Part shown: piece after piece, positions 26,401 through 36,447 of the stretch
Layout of the letters: the number at the start of each line of letters is the position of its first letter
Position numbering within the stretch: the first letter of the stretch is position 1
DNA from: Enterobacter sp. R4-368
GTDB taxonomy: Bacteria; Pseudomonadota; Gammaproteobacteria; Enterobacterales; Enterobacteriaceae
DNA length: 64,000 nt
Assembly: GCF_000410515.1 (NCBI RefSeq)
Contig: NC_021500.1
Span: 2,170,001 to 2,234,000 of the forward strand
Reading direction: 5' to 3'
The notes under the pieces: model-generated
What the model was told of the DNA's origin: nothing
Seen by the model: only the letters and a program-made list of their open reading frames with translations
The model's database searches: none
Position numbers and translations under genes: made by a program

Positions 26401-27252
26401 TTAATACTGCGCCTCAACTAACACATGTAAATTTGTCCCTGTGTTATTCTTATTAAAATAGTAACTAGTGGTTTCGGAATCCATCACAACCAATATCTTT
26501 AATCTGTCGTTATCAATCCATTTATAATCAACAGAAGAACCATTAGCTTTATAGCTATTGTTATCGTTAGGTAAAATTTTACTTAGTTTACCAGATGCGT
26601 TCTCATCAAATGAAATAACTTCCTGATAAGACTCGTTTATGCCCATATTGTCAAATATACAAACATACTCAGATGTACCATCAAATTGGCTTTCAACATT
26701 TCTATTATGACAATATTTACCCCAATTATTATTTAAATACAAAGCATTATCTTGAGATGCAATGACATTGCTCTGTTTATAAAAAACAACATAATCCTGA
26801 TCGGTAACAAACAAATTACTCCCAACTTTTACAATTGCATCATAAGGAACTGGACACTCTTTACCAGGAAACAATGATGTAATTTCATAAACATCTTCTG
26901 GGAATTGAATGTTTTCATATTTGAACAACACGCTATACATATTTACGGTCTTAGCCGACATGAAGTATGAAAGAGTGCTTTTCTTCAACTTAACATATTC
27001 CATGGAACATATATTTTTATTTTCTAGGAAATCATTGGTTATTATTAACCTCTTATTTCCAATATTCAAAATGGATTTATTGTAAATCATATTAAGATGA
27101 TTGACGGTGTAAGTATTGTGCTTACCAAAAAGATCACGCTCTGATATTTTATCAAACACCCAACGAGTTTCTTTTATATCATCATCTGAGTGCGCAATAC
27201 CTGATAGCAATGATATCAATAACAAATAGACTAAATAAATTCGATTACACAT
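26401..27252 (-). CDS. Secreted protein of unknown family, candidate immunity protein
   Basis: 283 aa. A signal peptide (MCNRIYLVYLLLISLLSGIAHS, cleavage near SGIAHS) directs it to the periplasm. The mature part is polar, Asn/Tyr-rich and AT-rich in DNA, with no domain I recognise. I chose the ATG at 27252 because GAGGG lies 5 nt upstream; ATG 27264 is also possible. It starts 16 nt after the stop of the lysozyme-like effector. A periplasmic protein directly behind a peptidoglycan hydrolase effector is the standard place for its immunity protein. That role is inferred. Confidence 0.65.
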   Translation of the reverse strand: MCNRIYLVYLLLISLLSGIAHSDDDIKETRWVFDKISERDLFGKHNTYTVNHLNMIYNKSILNIGNKRLIITNDFLENKNICSMEYVKLKKSTLSYFMSAKTVNMYSVLFKYENIQFPEDVYEITSLFPGKECPVPYDAIVKVGSNLFVTDQDYVVFYKQSNVIASQDNALYLNNNWGKYCHNRNVESQFDGTSEYVCIFDNMGINESYQEVISFDENASGKLSKILPNDNNSYKANGSSVDYKWIDNDRLKILVVMDSETTSYYFNKNNTGTNLHVLVEAQY

Positions 27253-27268
27253 ATTTACCCTCATAAAA

Positions 27269-30200
27269 TTAATGCGATGAATCATAAATATTGTGCAAAA
27301 ATAAATTTTGCTCTGACCGCCGCCTTGTGACAAGACCGCTAAGGCCACCATTTGTGATATCAAGAAATTCGGCCGAAGCCCCTTCATAATCTGCTTGATT
27401 GAGTTTTGAATTTAGCAATGGTGCCTTTCGCATACTACCCATGTTAAAAAGCAGACTCACTAAGGCATCAAATTCGTGCTGGAACAGATCAACATCAATC
27501 GTATTTTTGAGTTCAGCAACATAGCCAGAGACTCTCACATCGAATAATTCATCTGCTCTAGAAATCGTTATTCCGTTTTTAAATTCACCTGGTAATATAA
27601 TATCTTCACATTTTTCCCTGGCGATCAAATGCCCATATCCGATAGTACAAAACCCTTCCGAATCATTATATGCTTTAAGCTCAAAGGACTCCCATCCTTT
27701 GATGAAGGCTTTCCCTTCATTTGATAATGTTAAATTTTTGATAGAAATTCTTTGACCATTTTCTGCATGCACTTCTTCAAATGTGTTTTTATACCCCTCC
27801 ATTAATATACCAATAGGATCTCGTAGGTCATCACGACGTAGAAATGGCGGATTTGGTGTATTATTAGGCGGTGGCAATTCTCCGCTTCCCGGATAGTATT
27901 CAAAATGAAGCATATAGACTACTTGGCCTGGGATAATATTCGGATGTTGGCCTGTTGATGGATTAATCATTAAACCTGTTTTAGCGAGTACTGTACCTTG
28001 CATTACATGTTGGCCAGCATGAACAAGGATACTACGAGGATCAACTTCACCATATCTAATGAAAAAATGCTGGCCATTCTCAGTCGTATGTTCAACGGTA
28101 ATCTGCCAAGTTCCATAATAGTAGTGAGAAATATTTCTGATTAAGCCATTGCTTACGGCAACAATTTCTGTAGATGGACCTGTATATAAATCTCGGGCAG
28201 CATGCTTCCTGGTACCATTCGAACGACTTCGCCCAAAAATCGCCTGTGACGCATTACTGTCACTTAATGACGCGGCCCAATAATATCGTTTCCAAATACC
28301 TTCGATATCATTTTTAGGTTTTATTTTAAGAGGAAAAATGACTTCCTTATTCTTATTTTGAGATATTGCGAATAAAAATTCCACCGGATGCATATGCCAC
28401 GGATCAGCTACCATCCCGGAGACCTGCTTCATCCAATTCATCTTCTCGAGAAAGCTTTCTGTATAGGCTTTCCATACCGCCAGAGACGGATCCGTATTCA
28501 GTGTATCCAGATACCTTTTCCAGTAGGTATCGTCCTTTCCGTAATACCATTCACTGGGGTGCCTGACGATAATGCGGTGGAGATGATCGCGGTAAGACGG
28601 GTTATGCACTGCCTGCAAATACTCTTGCTCAGAATAGATGCCGTCATTACTGGAGTCGATCTGCTTGAGAAGACGATTGTAATTATACTGGTTCATCGCC
28701 CGGCTACTGTCTGTTTCATTCTGCGCGGCTTGATAAAGTTGTTTAAGGACCCCTTTTACAACGTTGTCAGGATGATGAATGCCATCTATCAGGTCGAAGC
28801 TTTCTGGTGCCTTATCCAGCGTGACAAATCCCAGTGAAGCCAGGTCGAACTGTGCCACTTTTTTCACATCACTCGCGGCCATCCAGCCGCCTTCTGGCCT
28901 TATCTGGTAATACGCTGCACTGGTATTATCCGTCAGCACCTTTCCATCAGCATCCACACCCGGCACTTTTGAACGAGTCAGTACTCCGGGTGCACGGCTT
29001 TTTCGCCCAGTGCTCATCATTTTACCCGACGCATCCGGCATAAATAATGCAGCCCCTTCTGCATAGTTCAGGTACGCAGGATCATCTTCCCCAGTTTTAT
29101 CGGGGTTGGTCAGAAAGGTCGGTAGCTTATTGTCCGGACTCAGACATTCAATATGCACCTGGTAACGTGAACGTTTGCCGTTTTCTTCCGGCAACTCGTA
29201 AAAACCAAGATGGCCTATGCAGTCTCCGGCACTAATAGCCACAGGCGTTTCAGGGGCCACAACTTCGCCGTATTTTCCCTGCCCCTGTGACTGTGTACCC
29301 TTTGCGATCAGATTGCTATTATCCGAAACGACCCAGACCCGGTCCCCTTTTTTTAATCTCCCATTATCCCTCTCCAGGGTGACAAGGCTGAAAATACGAT
29401 TATCAGTTTGTCGGGTAAATGAGGTGATGCCCGGATCAACCGTGACAGGAAAATCTTTTGGCAGCGTACTCCGATCAGCTCCTGCACTTACATCCTCAGT
29501 GCTGAAATAAGCTTTCAGAACCGCACTGGTTTTATAACTCTGCTCATTGCCGGTTCCTGCATGATAGGCGGGTGAACATTTTTTCCACCAAGAAGGCTGT
29601 GTAGCCTTACCGGAAAGTGGTTTCAGCCAGCCCCTGTCGGATACCGTCCAGACTTTATCACCAGCAGACAGTGAGCCAGTATCATTCATGACCCTCACCT
29701 CACAGAACTGGCGGCGATAATGGCCTGGATGTGCAGAAGTCATTAGCTTGTCACTCAACTCCACCTGAGTACCTGCAGGTAACGAGCCCTTTGCCGTCCC
29801 CTTATTTACCTGCTCCGGGGTGGTGTAATATGACTGACCTTTCGCTGTCTCCCGGAGATTGATATCAGCCTGGCCGTAAGCAGCGACAGGAGCCAGATTC
29901 ATATAAAGCGTATGGAACGTCAGTCCGCCGGATGCATTTTCCCCTGGCTGGATGTAGTGTTTGACCAGTACAAATGAGGTTGAGAAGTAAAGTTTATCTC
30001 CACGCCACGCAATAAAGTCGTAATCCTCACAGACGCGATATGCCACAATTTCACCGTCAGCCATACATCTGACCGCCTGTGCACCGTCATAAGGCTTGTT
30101 TACATAGTTCAGTTCCGAAGGATTGCTACCGGTCAACGCGCACCACGGGGCGCTGGCATCAGTAATATGAATGCCACCATGCCACATACCCTGACTGCCG

Positions 30201-30319
30201 ACCAGATAAAGACCTGAGCTCTCAGAGCCCAGGAGACTTAACAGTTCTTCCGCATCTCCGAATGCCTTACCTTTTCCATTGGCAGGTATCGGGAAGGTGA
30301 TTTTTGGTATTAAAGCCAT
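27269..30319 (-). CDS. Multidomain peptidoglycan hydrolase effector (M23-like + T4-lysozyme-like GH24)
   Basis: 1016 aa. The N-terminal part (about 1-420) is M23-like (WHGGIHITD at 46-54 and QVHIEC) with inserted SH3-like segments (AGDKVWTVSDRGW, KGDRVWVVSD). A second M23-like domain (about 690-815) has HAARD (His706, Asp710) and MLHFEYY (His805), but the usual catalytic first His of HxH is Met803. The C-terminal domain (about 865-1016) is a T4-type lysozyme: Glu877, Asp886 and Thr892 have exactly the spacing of T4 lysozyme Glu11-Asp20-Thr26, within ESFELKAYNDSEGFCTIG. It follows vgrG2 by 14 nt, so it is probably VgrG2-delivered and cuts the glycan chain of rival cells. GC content falls towards the 3' end. 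Strong Shine-Dalgarno (GGGAGGAAAG). Confidence 0.85.
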   Translation of the reverse strand: MALIPKITFPIPANGKGKAFGDAEELLSLLGSESSGLYLVGSQGMWHGGIHITDASAPWCALTGSNPSELNYVNKPYDGAQAVRCMADGEIVAYRVCEDYDFIAWRGDKLYFSTSFVLVKHYIQPGENASGGLTFHTLYMNLAPVAAYGQADINLRETAKGQSYYTTPEQVNKGTAKGSLPAGTQVELSDKLMTSAHPGHYRRQFCEVRVMNDTGSLSAGDKVWTVSDRGWLKPLSGKATQPSWWKKCSPAYHAGTGNEQSYKTSAVLKAYFSTEDVSAGADRSTLPKDFPVTVDPGITSFTRQTDNRIFSLVTLERDNGRLKKGDRVWVVSDNSNLIAKGTQSQGQGKYGEVVAPETPVAISAGDCIGHLGFYELPEENGKRSRYQVHIECLSPDNKLPTFLTNPDKTGEDDPAYLNYAEGAALFMPDASGKMMSTGRKSRAPGVLTRSKVPGVDADGKVLTDNTSAAYYQIRPEGGWMAASDVKKVAQFDLASLGFVTLDKAPESFDLIDGIHHPDNVVKGVLKQLYQAAQNETDSSRAMNQYNYNRLLKQIDSSNDGIYSEQEYLQAVHNPSYRDHLHRIIVRHPSEWYYGKDDTYWKRYLDTLNTDPSLAVWKAYTESFLEKMNWMKQVSGMVADPWHMHPVEFLFAISQNKNKEVIFPLKIKPKNDIEGIWKRYYWAASLSDSNASQAIFGRSRSNGTRKHAARDLYTGPSTEIVAVSNGLIRNISHYYYGTWQITVEHTTENGQHFFIRYGEVDPRSILVHAGQHVMQGTVLAKTGLMINPSTGQHPNIIPGQVVYMLHFEYYPGSGELPPPNNTPNPPFLRRDDLRDPIGILMEGYKNTFEEVHAENGQRISIKNLTLSNEGKAFIKGWESFELKAYNDSEGFCTIGYGHLIAREKCEDIILPGEFKNGITISRADELFDVRVSGYVAELKNTIDVDLFQHEFDALVSLLFNMGSMRKAPLLNSKLNQADYEGASAEFLDITNGGLSGLVTRRRSEQNLFLHNIYDSSH

Positions 30320-30333
30320 CGCTTTCCTCCCTG

Positions 30334-32691
30334 TTATTCACTGGCCCATTTGGCTGAATTTTTCCCGGTAACACTAATATCGGTTTTTTTAAAATCTGGG
30401 GTTTCAGCGGGAATGGTCTTCCCTGTTCCAGGGACAAGATAATTCGAAGCCCTGGTAATAAAGTCCCCCTTTGTTCCATGCTCAATTCCGCTTTCGCTTA
30501 GTTTCAGGTAGGAACCACCACCGTTCAGCGTCAGGGTTTTCGGAGTGCTGATGGTGATTTCATCTTTACTGCTGGTGATCGTGAACTGCTGGTCAGCGCT
30601 CATCTCGAGTGTGCTGTACTGGGCGCGTATTTCTACGTTGCCCTGATTCGCAATGACCTTCGCCCCACCTTTATGGGCAAATAGCCCCAAAGATTGTTCA
30701 GCACTCACCGTGACATTTTTCATTGCTCCGATATCGACATGCTGCCCTGCGGTAAGCATGGTATTTTTCGTGCTGGTCAGTTGCAGATGCTCACCAGAGG
30801 TAAGGGCAATTCCTTGCGGAGCAGAAGCCAGTACCACGGCAGACTGCAAATCTTTCAGGCGCTTCTGGAGCAAATTGTTCTGCGTTTGAATATCACATGT
30901 CAGGGCTTTCGCCTGTTCAGCAGCGCCGTTCAGCGCCTGCATCTCGCTGTTGGCCTGAATAATCTGGCTGACCGCCGGATTCATCTCCAGCACTTGCCCC
31001 TGGCCTTTGGCCTGCGCATCCGCTGTCAGGTAAATCCCACGGGCAGCACGCACGGCACCAAACTCATCGGTGCGTAGCTCAAAACCCGCACCGCGCTTTT
31101 CGCGTTGGGCATCAACCAGATGGCCGATATTGAGCTGGGTTTTGCCGAACTCCGTCGCAAGCTTGATGTGCTCTTGCTGGCGCTTATCTTCCATGCGGAG
31201 TTTATTGTTCGCAGGCGTTCGCAGAACGTTTCGCGTGTGGTTATCGTTAGTGACGTGATCCGGGTGTTCAGAATCGTGCTGGGCATGGGCAATATACGGA
31301 CGGTCAGGGTCCCCCGCATCGAACATCACCGAAACTTCGGTGCCGTCGAGCAACGGCGCGTGGAAACCGTAATTGTCTCCGGCATACGGTTTCGCCATAC
31401 GCAGCCACAGATAGGCATAACCCTGTTCGCTGTCGCTGCGATCGAAATTCAGTTTCGTGCGATAGCGGCCCTGATTGTCCAGCCAGGCATAGGTATCGCC
31501 TTTCTCGGTGCTCTCCACACGAGCAGGCAATGTACCGGCAATCACCGGGCGACGATGAAGCTGCGGGCGATAACACACGGCCTCGCTGTAAGGGATGCCG
31601 GTAAAGGTCATCTTAAAACTTTGCTTACGCGAACCACGGCTTTGCACACCGGTGATAACAATGCCGCCTTTCAGGTTGGCAGGAAGCGCCCCCTGCGGTT
31701 CAAGTACTTCGCCCGGCACCAGCACCGGGCTGGTTGTTTTACCAGTGACTTTCTGCTGCGCATTCAGAATACGTTCATGACGCAAACGGGCATAGTACGC
31801 CCCACTCTCCGGGGTTTCGATATCGCCTTTGCTCAGAAAAGGCTCTGCGTAGTGATACACCTCACCCGTGGTGATGCCATCCGTGGTACTGACAGACGCA
31901 GAACTGTCCTGTGGCGTCAGCGCCTCGCGGTAGTTGTAATCACGGTTGGCTACGCTTTCTGACACCACCTGATGGCCGGTTTTAATATCCCATACGCAGA
32001 GCTGCCCGTTATCGTTGGTTCGTGATGGAGGGATGAGCGGCAGCGTTACACCAAACTGATACTGCTCCGGGCTGTCCTGGAAAACCACCACATCCTGTTC
32101 GAGGCGGGCATCCATTTCAAAGCGCCAGAAGATGCCGACTTCGGCCAGTAAACGCTGCACAAATTCGAGGTCGGTTTCACGCCACTGGGTGATCAGTTCA
32201 CGTGCCGGATAATCCTGCGTCAGACGGAACTCAAAATCAGCCCCTTCCAGCCCGTGGAAACGCAGGATCTTCTCCACGACTTCAACAACGGACTGATTAA
32301 GGTAAATCTCGCTGCGCTTTGTGTACTGCAACAGCGCGATGCGCGGCACAATTTTCAGCGTATACCAGGTTTCATCGGCAGACGTCGAAAGACGCTGGAA
32401 TGTCTGCACGACGCCATAGACAGTACGCAATGGCGTGGCTGGCATACCGTTATACAGTGGAACCTGGAGCGTGAAGGATGCCGGTTTAAGCAGCATGCTG
32501 TCGCTGGCGATATCGCTTTCAGTACAGGTCACTTTAACGGTGTAGTGCCACGGTTCGCTGAGTTTTTCTTCTGCCTTAAAATTGAAGACATCCAGAAAGT
32601 GCGGGCAGTCGTGAACGACCAGCTTATAGCGAGACATACCCAGTAATGTGTCGATTTTTTCCTTCGCCGGGGTAATTACGGAATCACTCAT
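30334..32691 (-). CDS. vgrG: VgrG spike protein (TssI), second copy
   Basis: 785 aa with the same architecture as VgrG1: RELITQWRETDLEFVQRLLAEVGIFW, ARVESTEKGDTYAWLDNQGRYRTK, the T6SS-Vgr segment RGAGFELRTDEFGAVRAARG and a DUF2345-type beta-helix (GIALTSGEHLQLTSTKNT). The two VgrGs resemble each other in the core but differ at both ends, as expected for carriers of different cargo. ATG at 32691 with GGAG upstream. The next gene is the GH24 effector. Confidence 0.95.
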   Translation of the reverse strand: MSDSVITPAKEKIDTLLGMSRYKLVVHDCPHFLDVFNFKAEEKLSEPWHYTVKVTCTESDIASDSMLLKPASFTLQVPLYNGMPATPLRTVYGVVQTFQRLSTSADETWYTLKIVPRIALLQYTKRSEIYLNQSVVEVVEKILRFHGLEGADFEFRLTQDYPARELITQWRETDLEFVQRLLAEVGIFWRFEMDARLEQDVVVFQDSPEQYQFGVTLPLIPPSRTNDNGQLCVWDIKTGHQVVSESVANRDYNYREALTPQDSSASVSTTDGITTGEVYHYAEPFLSKGDIETPESGAYYARLRHERILNAQQKVTGKTTSPVLVPGEVLEPQGALPANLKGGIVITGVQSRGSRKQSFKMTFTGIPYSEAVCYRPQLHRRPVIAGTLPARVESTEKGDTYAWLDNQGRYRTKLNFDRSDSEQGYAYLWLRMAKPYAGDNYGFHAPLLDGTEVSVMFDAGDPDRPYIAHAQHDSEHPDHVTNDNHTRNVLRTPANNKLRMEDKRQQEHIKLATEFGKTQLNIGHLVDAQREKRGAGFELRTDEFGAVRAARGIYLTADAQAKGQGQVLEMNPAVSQIIQANSEMQALNGAAEQAKALTCDIQTQNNLLQKRLKDLQSAVVLASAPQGIALTSGEHLQLTSTKNTMLTAGQHVDIGAMKNVTVSAEQSLGLFAHKGGAKVIANQGNVEIRAQYSTLEMSADQQFTITSSKDEITISTPKTLTLNGGGSYLKLSESGIEHGTKGDFITRASNYLVPGTGKTIPAETPDFKKTDISVTGKNSAKWASE

Positions 32692-32763
32692 TCTTTTACT
32701 CCTCTCTCCCGCACTTTCTCTGTAGGCAATATCTACGTAAATAAATGACGTGAATTAAAATCT

Positions 32764-33579
32764 TTACTCATTATCGCCAGTTAAATAGGTAATTCTTTCA
32801 TTAGTCATTTTGGTCTGGCACTGATAAATATTCACCCGCTGCTGCATAGGAATTGTTTCCGCTTTGCCATCTGGAATTTTTCCGCATTTCGCCACTTTGT
32901 TATTAACCCATGCAATCTGTTCTTTCTTCATTGAATTTCGTACTGAGTCAGGTAATTCTTTCCATACAGCATTCAGTTCACGATCGGCGCTTGCATAGGC
33001 AGACTGTGCTAACTTCAACGAACTCTGCGAAAGCGTACTAATAATCTGGTCTTTATTTACTGCCAGTACGCTCATATTGAACATAGCCGCAGAAACGTCA
33101 GTCCAGTTAAAATTACTAAAAAGAATATCTTTATTATTATCAGCAAGTTTGGCCACATAGGTAGCACCGTTCCAAGTAACGCCGCTGTTGTTTACCTTTC
33201 CATTATCACCCGTGACATATTGCAAATAATGAGGAGCCTTGCTTACAACATCCAGCGTATCTTGTGGAATTTTAATTGAAATCGTCGCACTGCAATCCAG
33301 ACCATCACTCCCTGAACCTGATGTTGAGACATTTGTAAGTTCGACTTTCATGCTATTCAACATATTCTGGTAAACGGAAACTGGCTTATCGTAATTAAAC
33401 CGACTTTTTGTGATAAAACTGCTCTGCAACATACCCGATGCCTCATCCTTGATATATCCGGCAAGCGCTTTTACTGCATCATCTCTGCCACATTTAAAAT
33501 CGTTTGAATCAAATAATCCGGCATTAGCTGCATTAGAAAACGCTGCAACAACGGTTAATAACGCCATTTTTTTAAACAT
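32764..33579 (-). CDS. Secreted lysozyme-inhibitor LprI/DUF1311-type protein
   Basis: 271 aa with a clear signal peptide (cleavage about 20/21, ANA|GLF). The N-terminal 170 residues are unassigned, with Cys pairs. The C-terminal part matches the LprI/DUF1311 pattern (SADRELNAVWKELPDSVRNS, then KKEQIAWVNNKVAKC, then YQCQTKMTNERITYL). LprI of Mycobacterium inhibits lysozyme. Between clpV and vgrG2, 2.4 kb from a T6SS lysozyme effector, it may provide periplasmic protection against muramidases. Shine-Dalgarno AAGGGAA. The role is inferred; the domain match is by eye. Confidence 0.7.
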   Translation of the reverse strand: MFKKMALLTVVAAFSNAANAGLFDSNDFKCGRDDAVKALAGYIKDEASGMLQSSFITKSRFNYDKPVSVYQNMLNSMKVELTNVSTSGSGSDGLDCSATISIKIPQDTLDVVSKAPHYLQYVTGDNGKVNNSGVTWNGATYVAKLADNNKDILFSNFNWTDVSAAMFNMSVLAVNKDQIISTLSQSSLKLAQSAYASADRELNAVWKELPDSVRNSMKKEQIAWVNNKVAKCGKIPDGKAETIPMQQRVNIYQCQTKMTNERITYLTGDNE

Positions 33580-33630
33580 TTTTTAATTCCCTTTTTTAGA
33601 TACTCATTGAGTTTTGTAGATGCTTATCGC

Positions 33631-36270
33631 TTACCTGACACCAAACACCAGTTCAATGCCCTCGTCCTCACTCCAGCCAAACGTCAGCATTTTCGGTTTC
33701 TGCCTCGCGGCCATATGGGTAAGCAACTGCTGGCTCAGAACCGGCAGAATTTGCTGGTTGAGTAAGCTATCGACGTTGCGCGCGCCCGTATCCGGCAGCA
33801 GACAGGCGGCGGTCAGGGCGTCATACAGCGCCTCGTCAATGTTAGTGATCAGACCGTAATGGCGATACAGACGTTTGCTCACCTGGGTGAGTTTCATTTC
33901 CACGATGGTGCGCATAGCAGCATGCGCCAGCGGACGGTAAATCACCGTCTGGAAGCGGGCGAGCAGCGCAGGCTGGAAATGGTCACGCAGGATCGGGCGC
34001 AACAGCTCGTGCAGATCGCCTTCGCTGGCTTCCGGCTGTTCATCAAGCCGTTGCATCAGGTGGTCGCTGCCGAGGTTCGAGGTCATCAGAATAACGGTGT
34101 TGCGAAAGTCGATTTCGCGGCCTTCGCCGTCGCGCATAAACCCGCGGTCGAAAACCTGATAGAACAGGTTCATCACGTCACGGTGGGCTTTCTCCACTTC
34201 ATCCAGCAGCACCACGCTGTACGGCCGCTTGCGCACCGCTTCGGTCAGGATACCGCCCTGACCGTAACCGACGTAGCCCGGAGGCGATCCTTTCAACTGG
34301 GAAACCGTGTGCGGCTCCTGGTATTCGGACAGGTTGATGGTAATCAGCGACTTTTCGCCGCCGTAGAGCACATCGGCGAGCGCCAGTGCCGTTTCGGTTT
34401 TACCCACGCCGCTCGGGCCAACCAACAGGAACACGCCCTGCGGACCGTTCCCGGAAGTGAGGCCTGTTTTCGCCGCCCGCAGGCGTTGCGCGATGGCGGT
34501 AAGCGCGACATCCTGCCCGACCACACGTTTGCTGATTTCATTTTCCAGGCTCAGCAGTTCGGTCTGCTCGTCTTTCATCAGAGATGACAACGGCACCCCC
34601 GTCCAGTCGGCAATGACGTTAGCGACGGTACGTACATCCACATCCACGGAGAGCAGCGGATTGTTGTGCTGGATGCCGCTCAGCTCCTGCTGCAGCGTGC
34701 AGATTTCACTCTGGCGGGAGATATCCTGGCGGCTCGCCAGCAGTTGTTCGGTGAGTTCCAGCTCCTGACCGTACCGGATCTCCAGTTCGTCGAGTTCAGC
34801 CCTCAGCCGCACGTCTTCCTGCTCAAGCGCCGCCAGGCGTTCACCGGGGCTCTGATTACCGACTGCGGTATCTTCCAGCAGCGCCTGCTTCTCCATGTCC
34901 AGCGCTGTAATTTGCGAGCGAAGACGGGTCAGCCGTTCCGGCACGGTGTCGAGGCTCATGCGCACGCGGGCGCTGGCGGTATCGAGGAGATCAACGGCTT
35001 TGTCCGGCAGCTGACGGCCTGTCAGATAACGGCGGGAAAGCGTCACAGCGGCGCGCACCGCATCGTCCGTGATATGCACGTTATGGTGCCCGGCGTAGCG
35101 GGATTTCAGGCCACGCAGCATCAGGCAGGCGGTGTCGTCGTCGGGCTCATCCACTTTCACCATCTGAAAGCGGCGTTCCAGCGCGGCGTCACGCTCGAAG
35201 TATTGTTTGTATTCAGACCAGGTGGTCGCGGCAATTGTTCGTAATTCGCCACGTGCCAGCGCCGGTTTCAGCAGATTCGCCGCATCCGCGCCACCTGCCT
35301 GGTTGCCCGCGCCAATGATGGTGTGCGCTTCGTCGATAAACAGCAGAATCGGCACCGGCGACTGCTGTACGGCGTCGATAACGTTTTTCAGGCGCTGTTC
35401 GAATTCTCCCTTCACACCTGCGCCCGCCTGTAACAACCCAAGATCGAGGGTGCGCAGAACGACAGGTTTGAGCGATTCAGGCACGTTGCCTTCGGCAATG
35501 CGCAGCGCGAGGCCTTCAACCAGTGCGGTTTTTCCGACTCCGGGCTCGCCGACCAGAATCGGGTTGTTTTTACGACGTCGGGAGAGGATATCCACCATCT
35601 GGCGGATTTCAGTGTCACGACCAAACACCGGGTCGATTTTGCCCGCTTTCGCTTTGGCGGTGACATCAAGGGTGAATTTATCCAGCGCGTTCTGCAGCGC
35701 CGCACTCAGTTCGCCCTCTTTTACCTCTGCCCCCACAGGGCGGCCGACCATTTCAATATCGCCACTGTAGCTCTGGGTCAGTTCTGCTTCCTGCTGCACG
35801 TCCGGGCGTTCGTCAGACTGCGCATCCAGCAGCGGGCGAAGGCGCTCCAGCTGGCTCTGGCCCAGCGTCAGCAGGGGCCACAGACCATCACAATGAATCA
35901 GCGTCGGGCTTTCAACCAGCGCAATCAGCAGATGCAGGCTGCGGATTTTTTCTTCGTCCTGCAATGACGCTATCATCCATGCCTGTTTCAGCAGCGTGTT
36001 GAGAGAGCTCGCCAGCTGTGGCCGGCTGCGTACCGATCGCGGAAGCCTGTCCAGCCAGTCCAGCAGCGCCTGCCACATACTGTCCATATCCCACTCGTAG
36101 CGACGCGCCAGCACCGTCAGGTCACCTTCGCCCTGCTCCAGCAGTTTCAGCAGCCAGTGTTCCGGCAGAATTTCCGCATGGGCGCGGGTCTGGCACAGGG
36201 AGGCCGCCCCTTCCAGCGCACAGGCGCAGTAAGGATTAAGGCGACGTAACAGGGCGGCTGAGTTTTCCAT
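33631..36270 (-). CDS. clpV: T6SS ATPase ClpV (TssH)
   Basis: 879 aa AAA+ disaggregase that recycles contracted TssB-TssC sheath. Two ATPase modules are visible: Walker A GEPGVGKTALVEG with LLFIDEAHTIIGAG in the first, and GPSGVGKTETALALADVLYG with VVLLDEVEKAH in the second, with the ClpB-type coiled-coil middle region between. The N-terminal domain lacks strict ClpB similarity, as is normal for ClpV. It lies between hcp and the LprI-like gene. Confidence 0.96.
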   Translation of the reverse strand: MENSAALLRRLNPYCACALEGAASLCQTRAHAEILPEHWLLKLLEQGEGDLTVLARRYEWDMDSMWQALLDWLDRLPRSVRSRPQLASSLNTLLKQAWMIASLQDEEKIRSLHLLIALVESPTLIHCDGLWPLLTLGQSQLERLRPLLDAQSDERPDVQQEAELTQSYSGDIEMVGRPVGAEVKEGELSAALQNALDKFTLDVTAKAKAGKIDPVFGRDTEIRQMVDILSRRRKNNPILVGEPGVGKTALVEGLALRIAEGNVPESLKPVVLRTLDLGLLQAGAGVKGEFEQRLKNVIDAVQQSPVPILLFIDEAHTIIGAGNQAGGADAANLLKPALARGELRTIAATTWSEYKQYFERDAALERRFQMVKVDEPDDDTACLMLRGLKSRYAGHHNVHITDDAVRAAVTLSRRYLTGRQLPDKAVDLLDTASARVRMSLDTVPERLTRLRSQITALDMEKQALLEDTAVGNQSPGERLAALEQEDVRLRAELDELEIRYGQELELTEQLLASRQDISRQSEICTLQQELSGIQHNNPLLSVDVDVRTVANVIADWTGVPLSSLMKDEQTELLSLENEISKRVVGQDVALTAIAQRLRAAKTGLTSGNGPQGVFLLVGPSGVGKTETALALADVLYGGEKSLITINLSEYQEPHTVSQLKGSPPGYVGYGQGGILTEAVRKRPYSVVLLDEVEKAHRDVMNLFYQVFDRGFMRDGEGREIDFRNTVILMTSNLGSDHLMQRLDEQPEASEGDLHELLRPILRDHFQPALLARFQTVIYRPLAHAAMRTIVEMKLTQVSKRLYRHYGLITNIDEALYDALTAACLLPDTGARNVDSLLNQQILPVLSQQLLTHMAARQKPKMLTFGWSEDEGIELVFGVR

Positions 36271-36416
36271 TTTTTTCTCTCTTAGGTTGTGCCGGGTACG
36301 CTACCGCCCATCGCTTTCCCTTTTGACAGGGAACCCAAAGCGCATCAGGTCAGGCAGGCAGATTGTGTGGTTCTTTGCTGAAAACCCGGGGCGGCAGATA
36401 TTCAGCAAAAAAGAGA

Positions 36417-36442
36417 AAGCGGACAGGGGGGACTGTCCGCTT
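36417..36442 (-). terminator. Strong hairpin after hcp
   Basis: A perfect 10-bp stem (AAGCGGACAG / CTGTCCGCTT) with a 6-nt loop, followed on the minus strand by TTTCTCTTTTTT. It lies just after the hcp stop and upstream of clpV, so it should attenuate transcription and allow more Hcp than downstream proteins. Confidence 0.85.
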
Positions 36443-36447
36443 GCTAC

